DNA of 12,559 bases from JACMLD01 sp033761915 (GTDB lineage Bacteria > Bacteroidota > Bacteroidia > Chitinophagales > Chitinophagaceae): assembly GCA_033761915.1 (NCBI GenBank), contig JANRMC010000088.1:1-12559 (forward strand), written 5' to 3'. Positions 1 through 5,947 of this stretch are shown one piece after another. The stretch's first letter is position 1, and each line of letters begins with the position of its first letter. Made by a program: the position numbers and the translations under genes. Under the pieces are notes generated by a model. It was not told the origin of the DNA. It ran no database searches and was given only the letters and a program-made list of their open reading frames with translations.

Positions 1-80
1 GTTGTTTTTATATTTAACATCGTTGCGTCGCACCCTTCAGCTGAAGGGTGCGACGCAACGATGTTAAATATAAAAACAAC
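1..80. repeat. Perfect 80-bp palindrome (40-bp arms, no spacer)
   Basis: Bases 1-40 are the exact reverse complement of bases 41-80, with the centre of symmetry between 40 and 41 inside CAGCTG. The inner part is GC-rich (GGGTGCGACGCAACG) and the outer part AT-rich. The core from 40 to about 66 recurs as a diverged single arm at 5141-5167, so it belongs to a dispersed repeat. It ends 22 bp before the preferred sigma-factor start and would form a very stable hairpin in any transcript reading through it. It lacks a U-run and so is not a normal intrinsic terminator. Because it begins exactly at the window edge, it could also be a fold-back created by assembly, or part of a longer palindrome. Confidence 0.9.
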
Positions 81-102
81 AGCTGGTATCATAAAATTAA
101 CC

Positions 103-672
103 ATGAAATCTGCCGCTATTTTGATAACCGATTGGGTAGAACAAGACGAGGTAATATCGGGTTGCATACAAAGCAATCGCCGGTGCCAGGAGCTGTTGTA
201 TAAACAGTTTTACGGCCCTATGATGGCTTTGTGCATACGCTACACCAAAAATGAAGAAGATGCGCTGGAGGTTTTACACAATGGTTTTTTAAAAGTTTAT
301 AAACACATAGCTACTTACGACGCAGCAAAAGCATCATTATATACCTGGATAAAAACCATTGTTGTAAACAGTGCAATAGATTTTATACGCAGCAACCAGA
401 AGTTTAAAAACAAAGTAGAGTTAAAACCCGTACACGAAATAGGCATAGACAATACTGCAATAAGCCGTTTGAGTGCTGCAGAATTATTAGAACTGGTAAG
501 AAGCCTGCCACAGGCCACACAAACTGTTTTTAATTTATACGTAATAGAAGGATACAATCACCGAGAAATTGGAGAATTGCTGGGCATTAGCGAGGGTACC
601 AGTAAATGGCATTTAAGCGAAGCCCGCCGACAATTAAAACAATTATTGCTAACCATGCATGTAGAAAAATGA
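103..672 (+). CDS. ECF (extracytoplasmic function) sigma-70 family RNA polymerase sigma factor
   Basis: A 189-residue group-4 sigma factor that would direct RNA polymerase to a small envelope- or stress-related regulon. Sigma region 2 spans about residues 28-97, including the helix ending DFIRS. Region 4 spans about 125-180 with a helix-turn-helix at about 150-177 (HREIGELLGISEGTSKWHLS); the EGTSK turn is typical of Bacteroidota ECF proteins. There is no region 3 and the length is normal for the class. I chose the ATG at 103; an in-frame ATG at 61 would add 14 residues but lies inside the palindrome and gives an unlikely N-terminus. The TGA stop overlaps the ATG of the next gene (ATGA at 669-672), indicating translational coupling to its predicted anti-sigma partner. 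It may belong to the ECF group found with Dma-type anti-sigma proteins (inference). Its promoter is not visible and would lie in or before the palindrome. Confidence 0.93.
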   Translation: MKSAAILITDWVEQDEVISGCIQSNRRCQELLYKQFYGPMMALCIRYTKNEEDALEVLHNGFLKVYKHIATYDAAKASLYTWIKTIVVNSAIDFIRSNQKFKNKVELKPVHEIGIDNTAISRLSAAELLELVRSLPQATQTVFNLYVIEGYNHREIGELLGISEGTSKWHLSEARRQLKQLLLTMHVEK

Positions 673-2411
673 GCGAAAGAAAATTATATGAGCAACTGAT
701 TGCCGAAAAGCTGCAGCAACTGCCGGTGCCCGATGCAGATGCTGGCTGGCAACAGATGAAACGCCTGCTCGACGAGGATGAAACACCACGTGGCGGTGGT
801 AAAATACCCGGGCCTCGTGGTAAATGGTGGTGGGCTGGTTTTGCCGCACTGCTGGTTAGTACTGGCGCTGTATTTTATTATCATCAGGGTGATGATGAAG
901 TAAGTAAAGAACAGCTGGCTGTTAATGCCTCTAATAACAATAACAGCATTGCGGGTAAGGGCAACACGCAAACAGCAAAAGTTTCTGCAACCACCCCATC
1001 AAATTATAACAACAACAATCAGCAAAACGCTGGTATTAATAACACAAGTACTTTAAAAAGCAATTCTTCTAACACAAGTATTGCCCCTAAAAATAATGAG
1101 GCTGCAAACAATGGGGCTGCTACTGCTACAGCTGTTGCTAACAAAGCAACGGTTACGCCGGCTGTTACCAACAACCGTACAAACGCCGGTGTTTACAGTG
1201 CCGCTAATAATAAGCCTGTTACACCTACAGTTAAAACAAATACACACATTACGGTTAATAAAACTAAAACCAACAATAGTAAAACTAAAAACAGCTATTT
1301 AAAAAGTACCTTATCTGTTGCAGCCGTAAAAAGCAACAACCCTTCGGCATCAAAATCAAATTTGGGCAGCAGTGCTAAACACAGCGGTACAAATGTGCAG
1401 ACAGGCATTAGCAATCTACCGCCTGTTGATAATGATGTTGATGTGTTAGATGAAGTATTGATACAAAAGCAACACCAGCGTATAAAGTTGTTACAAGCAC
1501 TTACTGTTAATACGCTGCCAGCAGCACCAGTAAGTGGAATGGAATTGAATACCATTCCTGCAGAAAAAGAAGCCGCATTACATGCTGTAGATGAAGCTGC
1601 TGTTGCCGCTACTATGAAAAAATTGAAGCAGGCAGAAAAAGACCTGAAGAAAGAAGAACGCAAAGAACGCCGCGCCTTTAATATGGAGCAGGTGTTTAAG
1701 CCCTTTAGTTTGAAAGCCGATGGCGAACCCTGGTGGGCGGTAGGTTTGGCATTAAATGCCGGTATAACCACTGGCAGCCAGCAGCGGGTTAATTATAACA
1801 GTAGCGCCAAAAGCAGTACGGTTAGCGATTACCTGCCATCTCCCTATGTTCAGTACCATGTAAATGATAACGTTTTTTTGCAAACAGAAATTAACCTGAG
1901 CATGCCACAGTATACGCCACGGTTATTATTGTTTCAGAACGAAATGTCTAACGTTAGTGGTAATACCCTGTCTAAATCTGTATACGTACAAAAGCTATAT
2001 TACTTTAGCTGGCCGGTATCTTTACATTACAGCCCTGTTAAAAACCTTTATTTTAATGGTGGTCTACAGTTTTCTTCTTTTCAAAGTGGTATTGCTTTAA
2101 TACAACAGAGTAATCAAAATAACCAGGTGGTAAAATCAGATGTATTGCGTTTCAGAGACGATTCTATTGCAGCTCGTTTAACGCCCAATGAATGGCGCTG
2201 GCAAACCGGGGCAGACTATTATATGAACCGGTTTACCTTTGGTCTGCGCTACAATAAATCTTTTAAAGATCTTGTAAATCTGCAACTGAATAGCAGCCTG
2301 CCGCCAACGGTAGCCCGCAATAATGCCTTTTTATTTTATATGCGTTATAATCTTTTTGATGGCAGGGGCAGCCGCAATGCATCTGCAAATAGCAGTCTGG
2401 TACGCTGGTGA
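669..2411 (+). CDS. Probable dual membrane-spanning anti-sigma factor (Dma-like): inner-membrane helix, disordered linker, outer-membrane beta-barrel
   Basis: A 580-residue protein translated from the ATG overlapping the sigma-factor stop. Residues 1-52 are cytoplasmic and contain a short amphipathic segment (KLQQLPVPDADAGWQQMKRL), the likely sigma-binding part. Residues 53-71 (WWWAGFAALLVSTGAVFYY) are a single membrane helix. Residues about 73-290 are low-complexity Asn/Thr/Ser/Ala/Lys sequence, predicted disordered and periplasmic. Residues about 296-336 are a highly charged helix rich in Lys/Glu. Residues about 352-563 look like an eight-stranded OMP_b-brl-type barrel, with alternating aromatic strands around 355-367, 437-468, 508-529 and 552-563, and the chain ends in an aromatic residue (Trp580). 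There is no cleavable signal peptide, so the protein would be anchored in both membranes. Proteins of this design (Dma) in Bacteroides thetaiotaomicron are known to restrain a partner ECF sigma factor and affect vesiculation. Homology here is inferred from architecture and operon context. A plain porin-like OMP with an odd N-terminus is the alternative. Confidence 0.78.
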   Translation: MSERKLYEQLIAEKLQQLPVPDADAGWQQMKRLLDEDETPRGGGKIPGPRGKWWWAGFAALLVSTGAVFYYHQGDDEVSKEQLAVNASNNNNSIAGKGNTQTAKVSATTPSNYNNNNQQNAGINNTSTLKSNSSNTSIAPKNNEAANNGAATATAVANKATVTPAVTNNRTNAGVYSAANNKPVTPTVKTNTHITVNKTKTNNSKTKNSYLKSTLSVAAVKSNNPSASKSNLGSSAKHSGTNVQTGISNLPPVDNDVDVLDEVLIQKQHQRIKLLQALTVNTLPAAPVSGMELNTIPAEKEAALHAVDEAAVAATMKKLKQAEKDLKKEERKERRAFNMEQVFKPFSLKADGEPWWAVGLALNAGITTGSQQRVNYNSSAKSSTVSDYLPSPYVQYHVNDNVFLQTEINLSMPQYTPRLLLFQNEMSNVSGNTLSKSVYVQKLYYFSWPVSLHYSPVKNLYFNGGLQFSSFQSGIALIQQSNQNNQVVKSDVLRFRDDSIAARLTPNEWRWQTGADYYMNRFTFGLRYNKSFKDLVNLQLNSSLPPTVARNNAFLFYMRYNLFDGRGSRNASANSSLVRW

Positions 2412-2530
2412 GGTGGTGAAAAACTACCAGAAAGTGGTATTGTCTGAAATGAAAATTTTTAGTCACTTTACTATATATAACAGTTAGCAAGCAGCAGTTG
2501 TTTTATTACATTAGTTTTCTCAGTCGTTAG

Positions 2531-2554
2531 AACCCCGCCCCAAGCGGGGTTTTT
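2531..2554 (+). terminator. Rho-independent terminator of the sigma/anti-sigma operon
   Basis: An 8-bp perfect stem, AACCCCGC (2531-2538) with GCGGGGTT (2544-2551), has a 5-base loop and runs into TTTTT (2550-2554). It lies 120 bp after the anti-sigma stop. Nothing else gene-like was seen between 2412 and 2530. Confidence 0.88.
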
Positions 2555-2580
2555 AATTTTTAGTAGACAGGACAAAATAA

Positions 2581-2597
2581 TTAGTAAAAAATACTAA
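2581..2597. promoter_or_regulatory. Small dyad upstream of the recA promoter (possible operator)
   Basis: TTAGTA (2581-2586) and TACTAA (2592-2597) form a perfect 6-bp inverted repeat around five A residues. It sits just upstream of the predicted recA -33 element, a plausible position for a regulator of DNA-damage expression. In such AT-rich sequence, chance is a real alternative. Confidence 0.3.
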
Positions 2598-2608
2598 ATA
2601 AATTAGTG

Positions 2609-2635
2609 TTGATAATCATTTTTTCTCTACATTTG
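2609..2635 (+). promoter_or_regulatory. Bacteroidota-type promoter of recA
   Basis: TACATTTG (2628-2635) matches the TAnnTTTG -7 consensus used by the Bacteroidota primary sigma factor. TTG at 2609-2611 is a candidate -33 element with a 16-base gap, slightly short of the usual range. Transcription would begin near 2640, leaving a leader of roughly 25 bases before the recA ATG. Confidence 0.6.
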
Positions 2636-2667
2636 ACAATATATTACCTTGATTAAAATTTATAGAT

Positions 2668-3672
2668 ATGTCTGCAAACAATGAAAAATTAAAAGCTCTC
2701 AAATTAACGATTGATAAAATTGAAAAGGATTTTGGCAAGGGAAGTGTGATGATGATGAATGAAAAAAGCCAGGATCCGATGGAAGTGGTATCAACAGGCT
2801 CTATTGGGCTGGATACAGCTTTAGGCATTGGCGGTTTGCCCAAAGGCCGGATTGTTGAAATTTATGGCCCTGAATCGTCTGGTAAAACCACTATAGCAAT
2901 ACATGTTATTGCAGAGGCCCAAAAGAAAGGTGGTATGTGTGCCATTATAGATGCAGAACACGCATTTGACAATTCGTATGCAAAAAAACTGGGTGTGGAT
3001 GTAGATAATCTTTTAATTTCTCAGCCAGATTATGGAGAGCAGGCGTTAGAAATAGCTGACCGGCTTATTCTTTCTGGTGCATTAGATGTGGTGGTAATTG
3101 ATTCTGTAGCAGCTTTAGTGCCAAAGGGAGAATTGGAAGGAGAAATGGGTGATAGTAAAATGGGGTTACAGGCCCGTTTAATGAGCCAGGCTTTGCGTAA
3201 GCTTACTGCAACTATTAATAAAACCAATACCATTTGTATTTTCATTAACCAACTGAGAGAAAAGATAGGGGTGATGTTCGGTAATCCTGAAACTACAACG
3301 GGCGGTAATGCTTTAAAATTCTATGCTTCTGTACGTTTAGACATACGCCGCATGACACAAATTAAAGATGGTGATGAAGCCGTAGGTAACAGAGTAAAAG
3401 TAAAAGTGGTAAAAAATAAAGTAGCTCCTCCTTTCCGTAATGCAGAGTTTGATATTGTTTTTGGTGAAGGTATTTCTAAGGTGGGGGAAATTTTAGATAT
3501 GGGAGTAGAGCTGGGTATTGTACAGAAAAGTGGTAGCTGGTTTAGCTATAATAACGATAAACTGGGTCAGGGGCGTGATGCAGTTAAGCAGTTATTGCAA
3601 GACAACCAAGGCCTTTCTGACGAAATTGAAGCTAAGATAAGAGCCAAAATACAAGAACTTAAAGAAGCCTGA
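2668..3672 (+). CDS. recA: Recombinase RecA
   Basis: A 334-residue RecA, the ATP-dependent strand-exchange protein of homologous recombination and the DNA-damage response. The Walker A motif GPESSGKTT is at residues 67-75, the catalytic Glu region AEHAF at about 96-100, and Walker B VVVID at 141-145. Loop L1 lies around 157-166, and the DNA-binding loop L2 region runs from INQLREKIGV (from 193) to NPETTTGG (207-213). The C-terminal domain is present, with an acidic/basic helical tail. It is slightly shorter than E. coli RecA because the very acidic tail is absent, which is usual in this phylum. The ATG at 2668 gives the standard N-terminus. It is monocistronic, between its own promoter and a terminator; no recX, lexA or other SOS gene is adjacent. 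Confidence 0.99.
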   Translation: MSANNEKLKALKLTIDKIEKDFGKGSVMMMNEKSQDPMEVVSTGSIGLDTALGIGGLPKGRIVEIYGPESSGKTTIAIHVIAEAQKKGGMCAIIDAEHAFDNSYAKKLGVDVDNLLISQPDYGEQALEIADRLILSGALDVVVIDSVAALVPKGELEGEMGDSKMGLQARLMSQALRKLTATINKTNTICIFINQLREKIGVMFGNPETTTGGNALKFYASVRLDIRRMTQIKDGDEAVGNRVKVKVVKNKVAPPFRNAEFDIVFGEGISKVGEILDMGVELGIVQKSGSWFSYNNDKLGQGRDAVKQLLQDNQGLSDEIEAKIRAKIQELKEA

Positions 3673-3708
3673 TTCAGGAATAATTACTATTTCACGGTTA
3701 GTAAGAAT

Positions 3709-3730
3709 AAGCCCCGCAATGCGGGGCTTT
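3709..3730 (+). terminator. Rho-independent terminator of recA
   Basis: AAGCCCCGC (3709-3717) pairs with GCGGGGCTT (3721-3729) around a 3-base loop. A short T-rich tail (TTT, then ATTATTATT) follows. It begins 36 bases after the recA stop codon. Confidence 0.85.
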
Positions 3731-3774
3731 ATTATTATTGAATATGTATACTATTAGGGGAATGGTATAAAAAT

Positions 3775-3805
3775 AAAAAAGGGGCCAGAATAGAAATTCA
3801 ACCCC
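3775..3805 (-). terminator. Possible weak terminator for the T9SS-sorted protein gene
   Basis: Read on the minus strand, GGGG (3802-3805 complement) can pair with CCCC (3781-3784 complement), extended by two wobble pairs. The stem is followed directly by six U residues (A-run at 3775-3780). The loop is large and the stem short, so this is tentative, but it sits at the expected place for a convergent gene facing recA. The rest of 3731-3918 is AT-rich with no gene. Confidence 0.4.
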
Positions 3806-3918
3806 GTTTTAAAATCCAATATCCTATGAAAAACCGATGCAATATTAATTGATATTTATCAATCTGTCAATACTACAATACGGTTATTTATAAATTATTT
3901 TATTGTGTGTGATTGATA

Positions 3919-4551
3919 CTATTTTTTTATCAGTTTGTCTCTGATAATTCTATTGGCTTCTTTCTGGTAAAGTGTAATAAAGTAAATGCCCGGTTCAAGC
4001 AAAGAAACATCCAGTACCTTTAGGCCCCCCTCCAGCCTGGTAACAATCATTTGCTTACCCAGGCCGTCAGAAATAGTTAATTCTATAGGCTGGTCTGAGC
4101 GTACTATGAGCATTTTATCTACAGGATTTGGATAAAACTTACAATAAATATTACCCGCCAGTTGCAGTGTTTGAATGGGTGAATAAATACTGCTCTCCCC
4201 ATTTATTTGTTTTACTCTATAGCTGATTAAACCCTTGGGAGGAGCCTCATCCTGGTAACTGAAATTAGTTTTTAATTCGCTTTTTACAATACCAATTACT
4301 GAAAACGCAGCACCGTTTTCACTTCTTTCAACCGCAAAATAAGTGTTAGCAGATGTGTTTGTAACGGTCCATTGCAGGCGCATAGTACCCGTATTTTCGT
4401 ATTGTGTTACTGAAAAAGAAGCAATACCGGGTGCAATTGTATCTATAGCCCCATTATAAAGAAAATGAGGAAATAAAAAAGATAAGCCGGACTGAGCCCG
4501 GCTTATAGTGACAGCGATAAGCACTGAAAAAATTAGAAATAGGCTTTTCAT
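3919..4551 (-). CDS. Secreted protein with type IX secretion system C-terminal sorting domain
   Basis: A 210-residue exported protein of unknown specific function. Residues 1-19 form a Sec signal peptide (basic start, then FLIFSVLIAVTIS, cleavage near RAQ-S). Residues about 42-132 look like a fibronectin-III-like beta-sandwich with the repeated Bacteroidota pattern YFAVERSENG...FSVIG...YRVKQING. Residues about 139-210 are a type A T9SS sorting domain: FYPNP at 139-143, then LTISDGLGK, and a terminal segment with GIYFITL (188-194) before a basic tail. In known systems this domain carries proteins through the outer membrane and is cleaved, often with attachment to A-LPS. After removal of both ends only about 120 residues remain, with no catalytic motif, so an adhesive or matrix role is possible (inference). 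It is a single gene, divergent from mgsA across 112 bp. Confidence 0.88.
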   Translation of the reverse strand: MKSLFLIFSVLIAVTISRAQSGLSFLFPHFLYNGAIDTIAPGIASFSVTQYENTGTMRLQWTVTNTSANTYFAVERSENGAAFSVIGIVKSELKTNFSYQDEAPPKGLISYRVKQINGESSIYSPIQTLQLAGNIYCKFYPNPVDKMLIVRSDQPIELTISDGLGKQMIVTRLEGGLKVLDVSLLEPGIYFITLYQKEANRIIRDKLIKK

Positions 4552-4586
4552 TGATCAGTTGGTCCAGAATGTGGATATAGTGTTAA

Positions 4587-4614
4587 CAAATATTATACCA
4601 GTTTACTAATCAAC
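4587..4614 (-). promoter_or_regulatory. Candidate weak promoter for the T9SS-sorted protein gene
   Basis: On the minus strand AATATTTG (4594-4587) is one base off TAnnTTTG. GTTG (4614-4611) precedes it at a spacing like that of the recA promoter. Tentative. Confidence 0.33.
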
Positions 4615-4637
4615 GCCTAAAAAGGGCCAGTTTATTA

Positions 4638-4645
4638 TAAATTTG
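4638..4645 (+). promoter_or_regulatory. Bacteroidota -7 promoter element of mgsA
   Basis: TAAATTTG matches TAnnTTTG exactly and lies 18 bases before the mgsA ATG. This implies a very short leader. I could not find a good TTTG -33 element at the right distance, so the promoter may be weak or activator-dependent. Confidence 0.5.
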
Positions 4646-4663
4646 TTGTTATAAGTTATATAA

Positions 4664-5122
4664 ATGAGTAAAAAAGCGCACAGGTTATTACAGCCCCGTA
4701 AAAGAATTGCCCTTGTGGCGCACGATAATAAGAAAACAGATCTGATTGATTGGGCTGATTATAATAAAGCCCATCTGGCACGTCATGAACTGATAGCGAC
4801 AGGAACCACGGGCAAATTATTAGAAGATAAGTTGGATAGACCCGTAAAAAAATTACTAAGTGGTCCGTTGGGGGGCGATCAGCAGATTGGGGCGATGATT
4901 GCAGAAGGAACAGTTGATGTATTGATTTTCTTTTGGGATCCGATGCAGGCACAGCCTCATGATCCGGATATAAAAGCCCTGCTTCGCCTGGCCGTGACCT
5001 GGAATATACCTTTTGCCTGTGACCGGGCTACTGCCGATTTTATTTTTACTTCTTCTTTAATGCATGAGGAATATGAACAACAGCTTCCGGATTATAACAC
5101 CTACCTTAAAAGAAAAGTATAA
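4664..5122 (+). CDS. mgsA: Methylglyoxal synthase
   Basis: A 152-residue cytoplasmic enzyme, the same length as E. coli MgsA, converting dihydroxyacetone phosphate to methylglyoxal and inorganic phosphate. This is the glycolytic bypass used when phosphate is short or sugar phosphates build up. Family residues are all present, shifted by one from E. coli: His20-Asp21 (LVAHD), the phosphate-binding loop ATGTTGKL (45-52), SGPLGGDQQIGA with catalytic Asp72, FFWDP with Asp92, and His99/Asp102 in PHDPDIKALLRLA. The C-terminus retains the PDY motif (142-144). The ATG at 4664 gives the family-standard N-terminus. No methylglyoxal detoxification gene (gloA/gloB) is adjacent. It stands alone, divergent from the T9SS protein gene and convergent with the response-regulator operon. 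Confidence 0.98.
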   Translation: MSKKAHRLLQPRKRIALVAHDNKKTDLIDWADYNKAHLARHELIATGTTGKLLEDKLDRPVKKLLSGPLGGDQQIGAMIAEGTVDVLIFFWDPMQAQPHDPDIKALLRLAVTWNIPFACDRATADFIFTSSLMHEEYEQQLPDYNTYLKRKV

Positions 5123-5140
5123 GCTGGTGTTTGTTATACC

Positions 5141-5167
5141 GCTGAAGTGTGCGACGCAACAATGTTG
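5141..5167 (+). repeat. Diverged single-arm copy of the palindrome core
   Basis: GCTGAAGtGTGCGACGCAAC followed by aATGTT matches bases 40-65 at 24 of 26 positions. Here the mirror arm is missing: the preceding sequence (GTTTGTTATACC) is not its complement. It lies 18 bp after the mgsA stop codon, between convergent genes. Confidence 0.8.
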
Positions 5168-5187
5168 ACATTGGTTTTACCGATGAC

Positions 5188-5218
5188 AAAAAAAGTCCTT
5201 TCCTAAAAAGAAAGGACT
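5188..5218 (-). terminator. Rho-independent terminator of the kinase/response-regulator operon
   Basis: A perfect 9-bp stem, AGTCCTTTC (5194-5202) with GAAAGGACT (5210-5218), has a 7-base loop. On the minus strand it is followed by a run of U (A-run at 5188-5194). It lies about 80 bp beyond the response-regulator stop and has no U-run in the mgsA direction. Confidence 0.85.
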
Positions 5219-5295
5219 GTGTATTTATAAAGTAGTATAGTGATACCGGATTACTTTAAACTTTGCAGTATTACAGAAATTAACGGTACCATATA

Positions 5296-5937
5296 TCAAA
5301 CATAACCAGCTGAACTGTTAATGAAATTAACCAGCGATGCTGAGTTCTTTAATTTCAACTTCTTTAAAATGTTATGACGGTGCACCTCCACCGTTTTTAG
5401 AGAAATATCTAATTTTGCTGCTATTTCTTTAGATGAAAGCCCTTCTCTGATTTGATTTACAATTTGAATTTCACGATCTGTAAGTGAATTAATAGTAGGT
5501 GCGCTTTGATTTTCATCCAGCAATTGTTCTGAAATTATATTTTTAATTTCTTCGCACACATATTTGTTGCCCTTATACACCTCTATTATTGCTTTATACA
5601 TTTCTTCTTTAGAAGAGTTCTTTGTTACGTATCCGCGTGCGCCTATTTGCAACATTTTTTTGGCATAGGCGGGTTGAGAATGCATGGATACGCCAATAAT
5701 TTTTGAGCTTGGAGAAACCTTTCTGATTTTTTCTGTGGCATCAAACCCATTCATGGGTGCCATATTAATATCCATAAGAACAATATGTGGTCTTTTTTGA
5801 CGCGCCACATCAACAGCTTCTTCAGAATCTCCGCACTCAGCAACCACATGAAAACGGGGGTCGCTATTTAAGATAAATGTCCAGGTATCCCTGATTAGTT
5901 TGTGATCGTCGGCAATTAAAATGTTAATCTTTTCCAT
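5296..5937 (-). CDS. NarL/FixJ-family response regulator (receiver plus LuxR-type HTH)
   Basis: A 213-residue cytoplasmic transcription regulator. The receiver domain spans residues about 4-122 with acidic pair Asp10-Asp11, phosphoacceptor Asp56 (VLMDINM), switch Ser84 and conserved Lys106 (YVTKN). A short linker leads to a LuxR/GerE helix-turn-helix at about 150-207 (LTDREIQIV, then SSKEIAAKLDISLKTVEVHR). Phosphorylation at Asp56 should promote dimerisation and DNA binding. The start chosen is the ATG at 5937, giving the family-standard MEKINILIADD; in-frame ATGs at 5973 and 5970 would overlap the kinase gene and add an unusual hydrophobic leader. It begins 10 bp after the stop of the giant kinase, so they are almost certainly cotranscribed partners, and HisKA_3 kinases normally pair with this regulator class. 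Its targets are unknown; the motif upstream of the kinase gene is one candidate. Confidence 0.96.
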   Translation of the reverse strand: MEKINILIADDHKLIRDTWTFILNSDPRFHVVAECGDSEEAVDVARQKRPHIVLMDINMAPMNGFDATEKIRKVSPSSKIIGVSMHSQPAYAKKMLQIGARGYVTKNSSKEEMYKAIIEVYKGNKYVCEEIKNIISEQLLDENQSAPTINSLTDREIQIVNQIREGLSSKEIAAKLDISLKTVEVHRHNILKKLKLKNSASLVNFINSSAGYV

Positions 5938-5947
5938 AATTACAAGT

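Noticed and set aside
1..80. Palindrome as an intrinsic terminator
   Set aside because: There is no U-run following the stem on either strand, and the hairpin is far longer than normal terminators.
61..102. Earlier in-frame ATG (61) for the sigma factor, adding 14 residues
   Set aside because: It lies inside the palindrome arm, and the extension does not resemble sigma-factor N-termini; the ATG at 103 is preferred.
606..668. Upstream in-frame ATG (606) for the anti-sigma/barrel protein
   Set aside because: It overlaps the sigma region 4 coding sequence by 67 bp. The ATGA overlap at 669 gives a typical coupled start and a sensible cytoplasmic N-terminus.
1295..1771. Minus-strand open frame of 158 residues opposite the anti-sigma linker
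   Set aside because: It is an artefact of the low-complexity Asn/Thr-rich coding strand read backwards (Ser/Cys/Ala/Phe-rich), lying within a clearly coding gene.
3826..3852. Tiny ORF beginning ATGAAAAACCG between recA and the T9SS gene
   Set aside because: It has only eight codons, in AT-rich intergenic sequence, with no promoter or ribosome-binding context.
2668..5122. A functional operon or island linking recA, the T9SS cargo and mgsA
   Set aside because: The genes have different orientations, separate promoters and terminators and no shared function; this looks like ordinary chromosomal neighbourhood.
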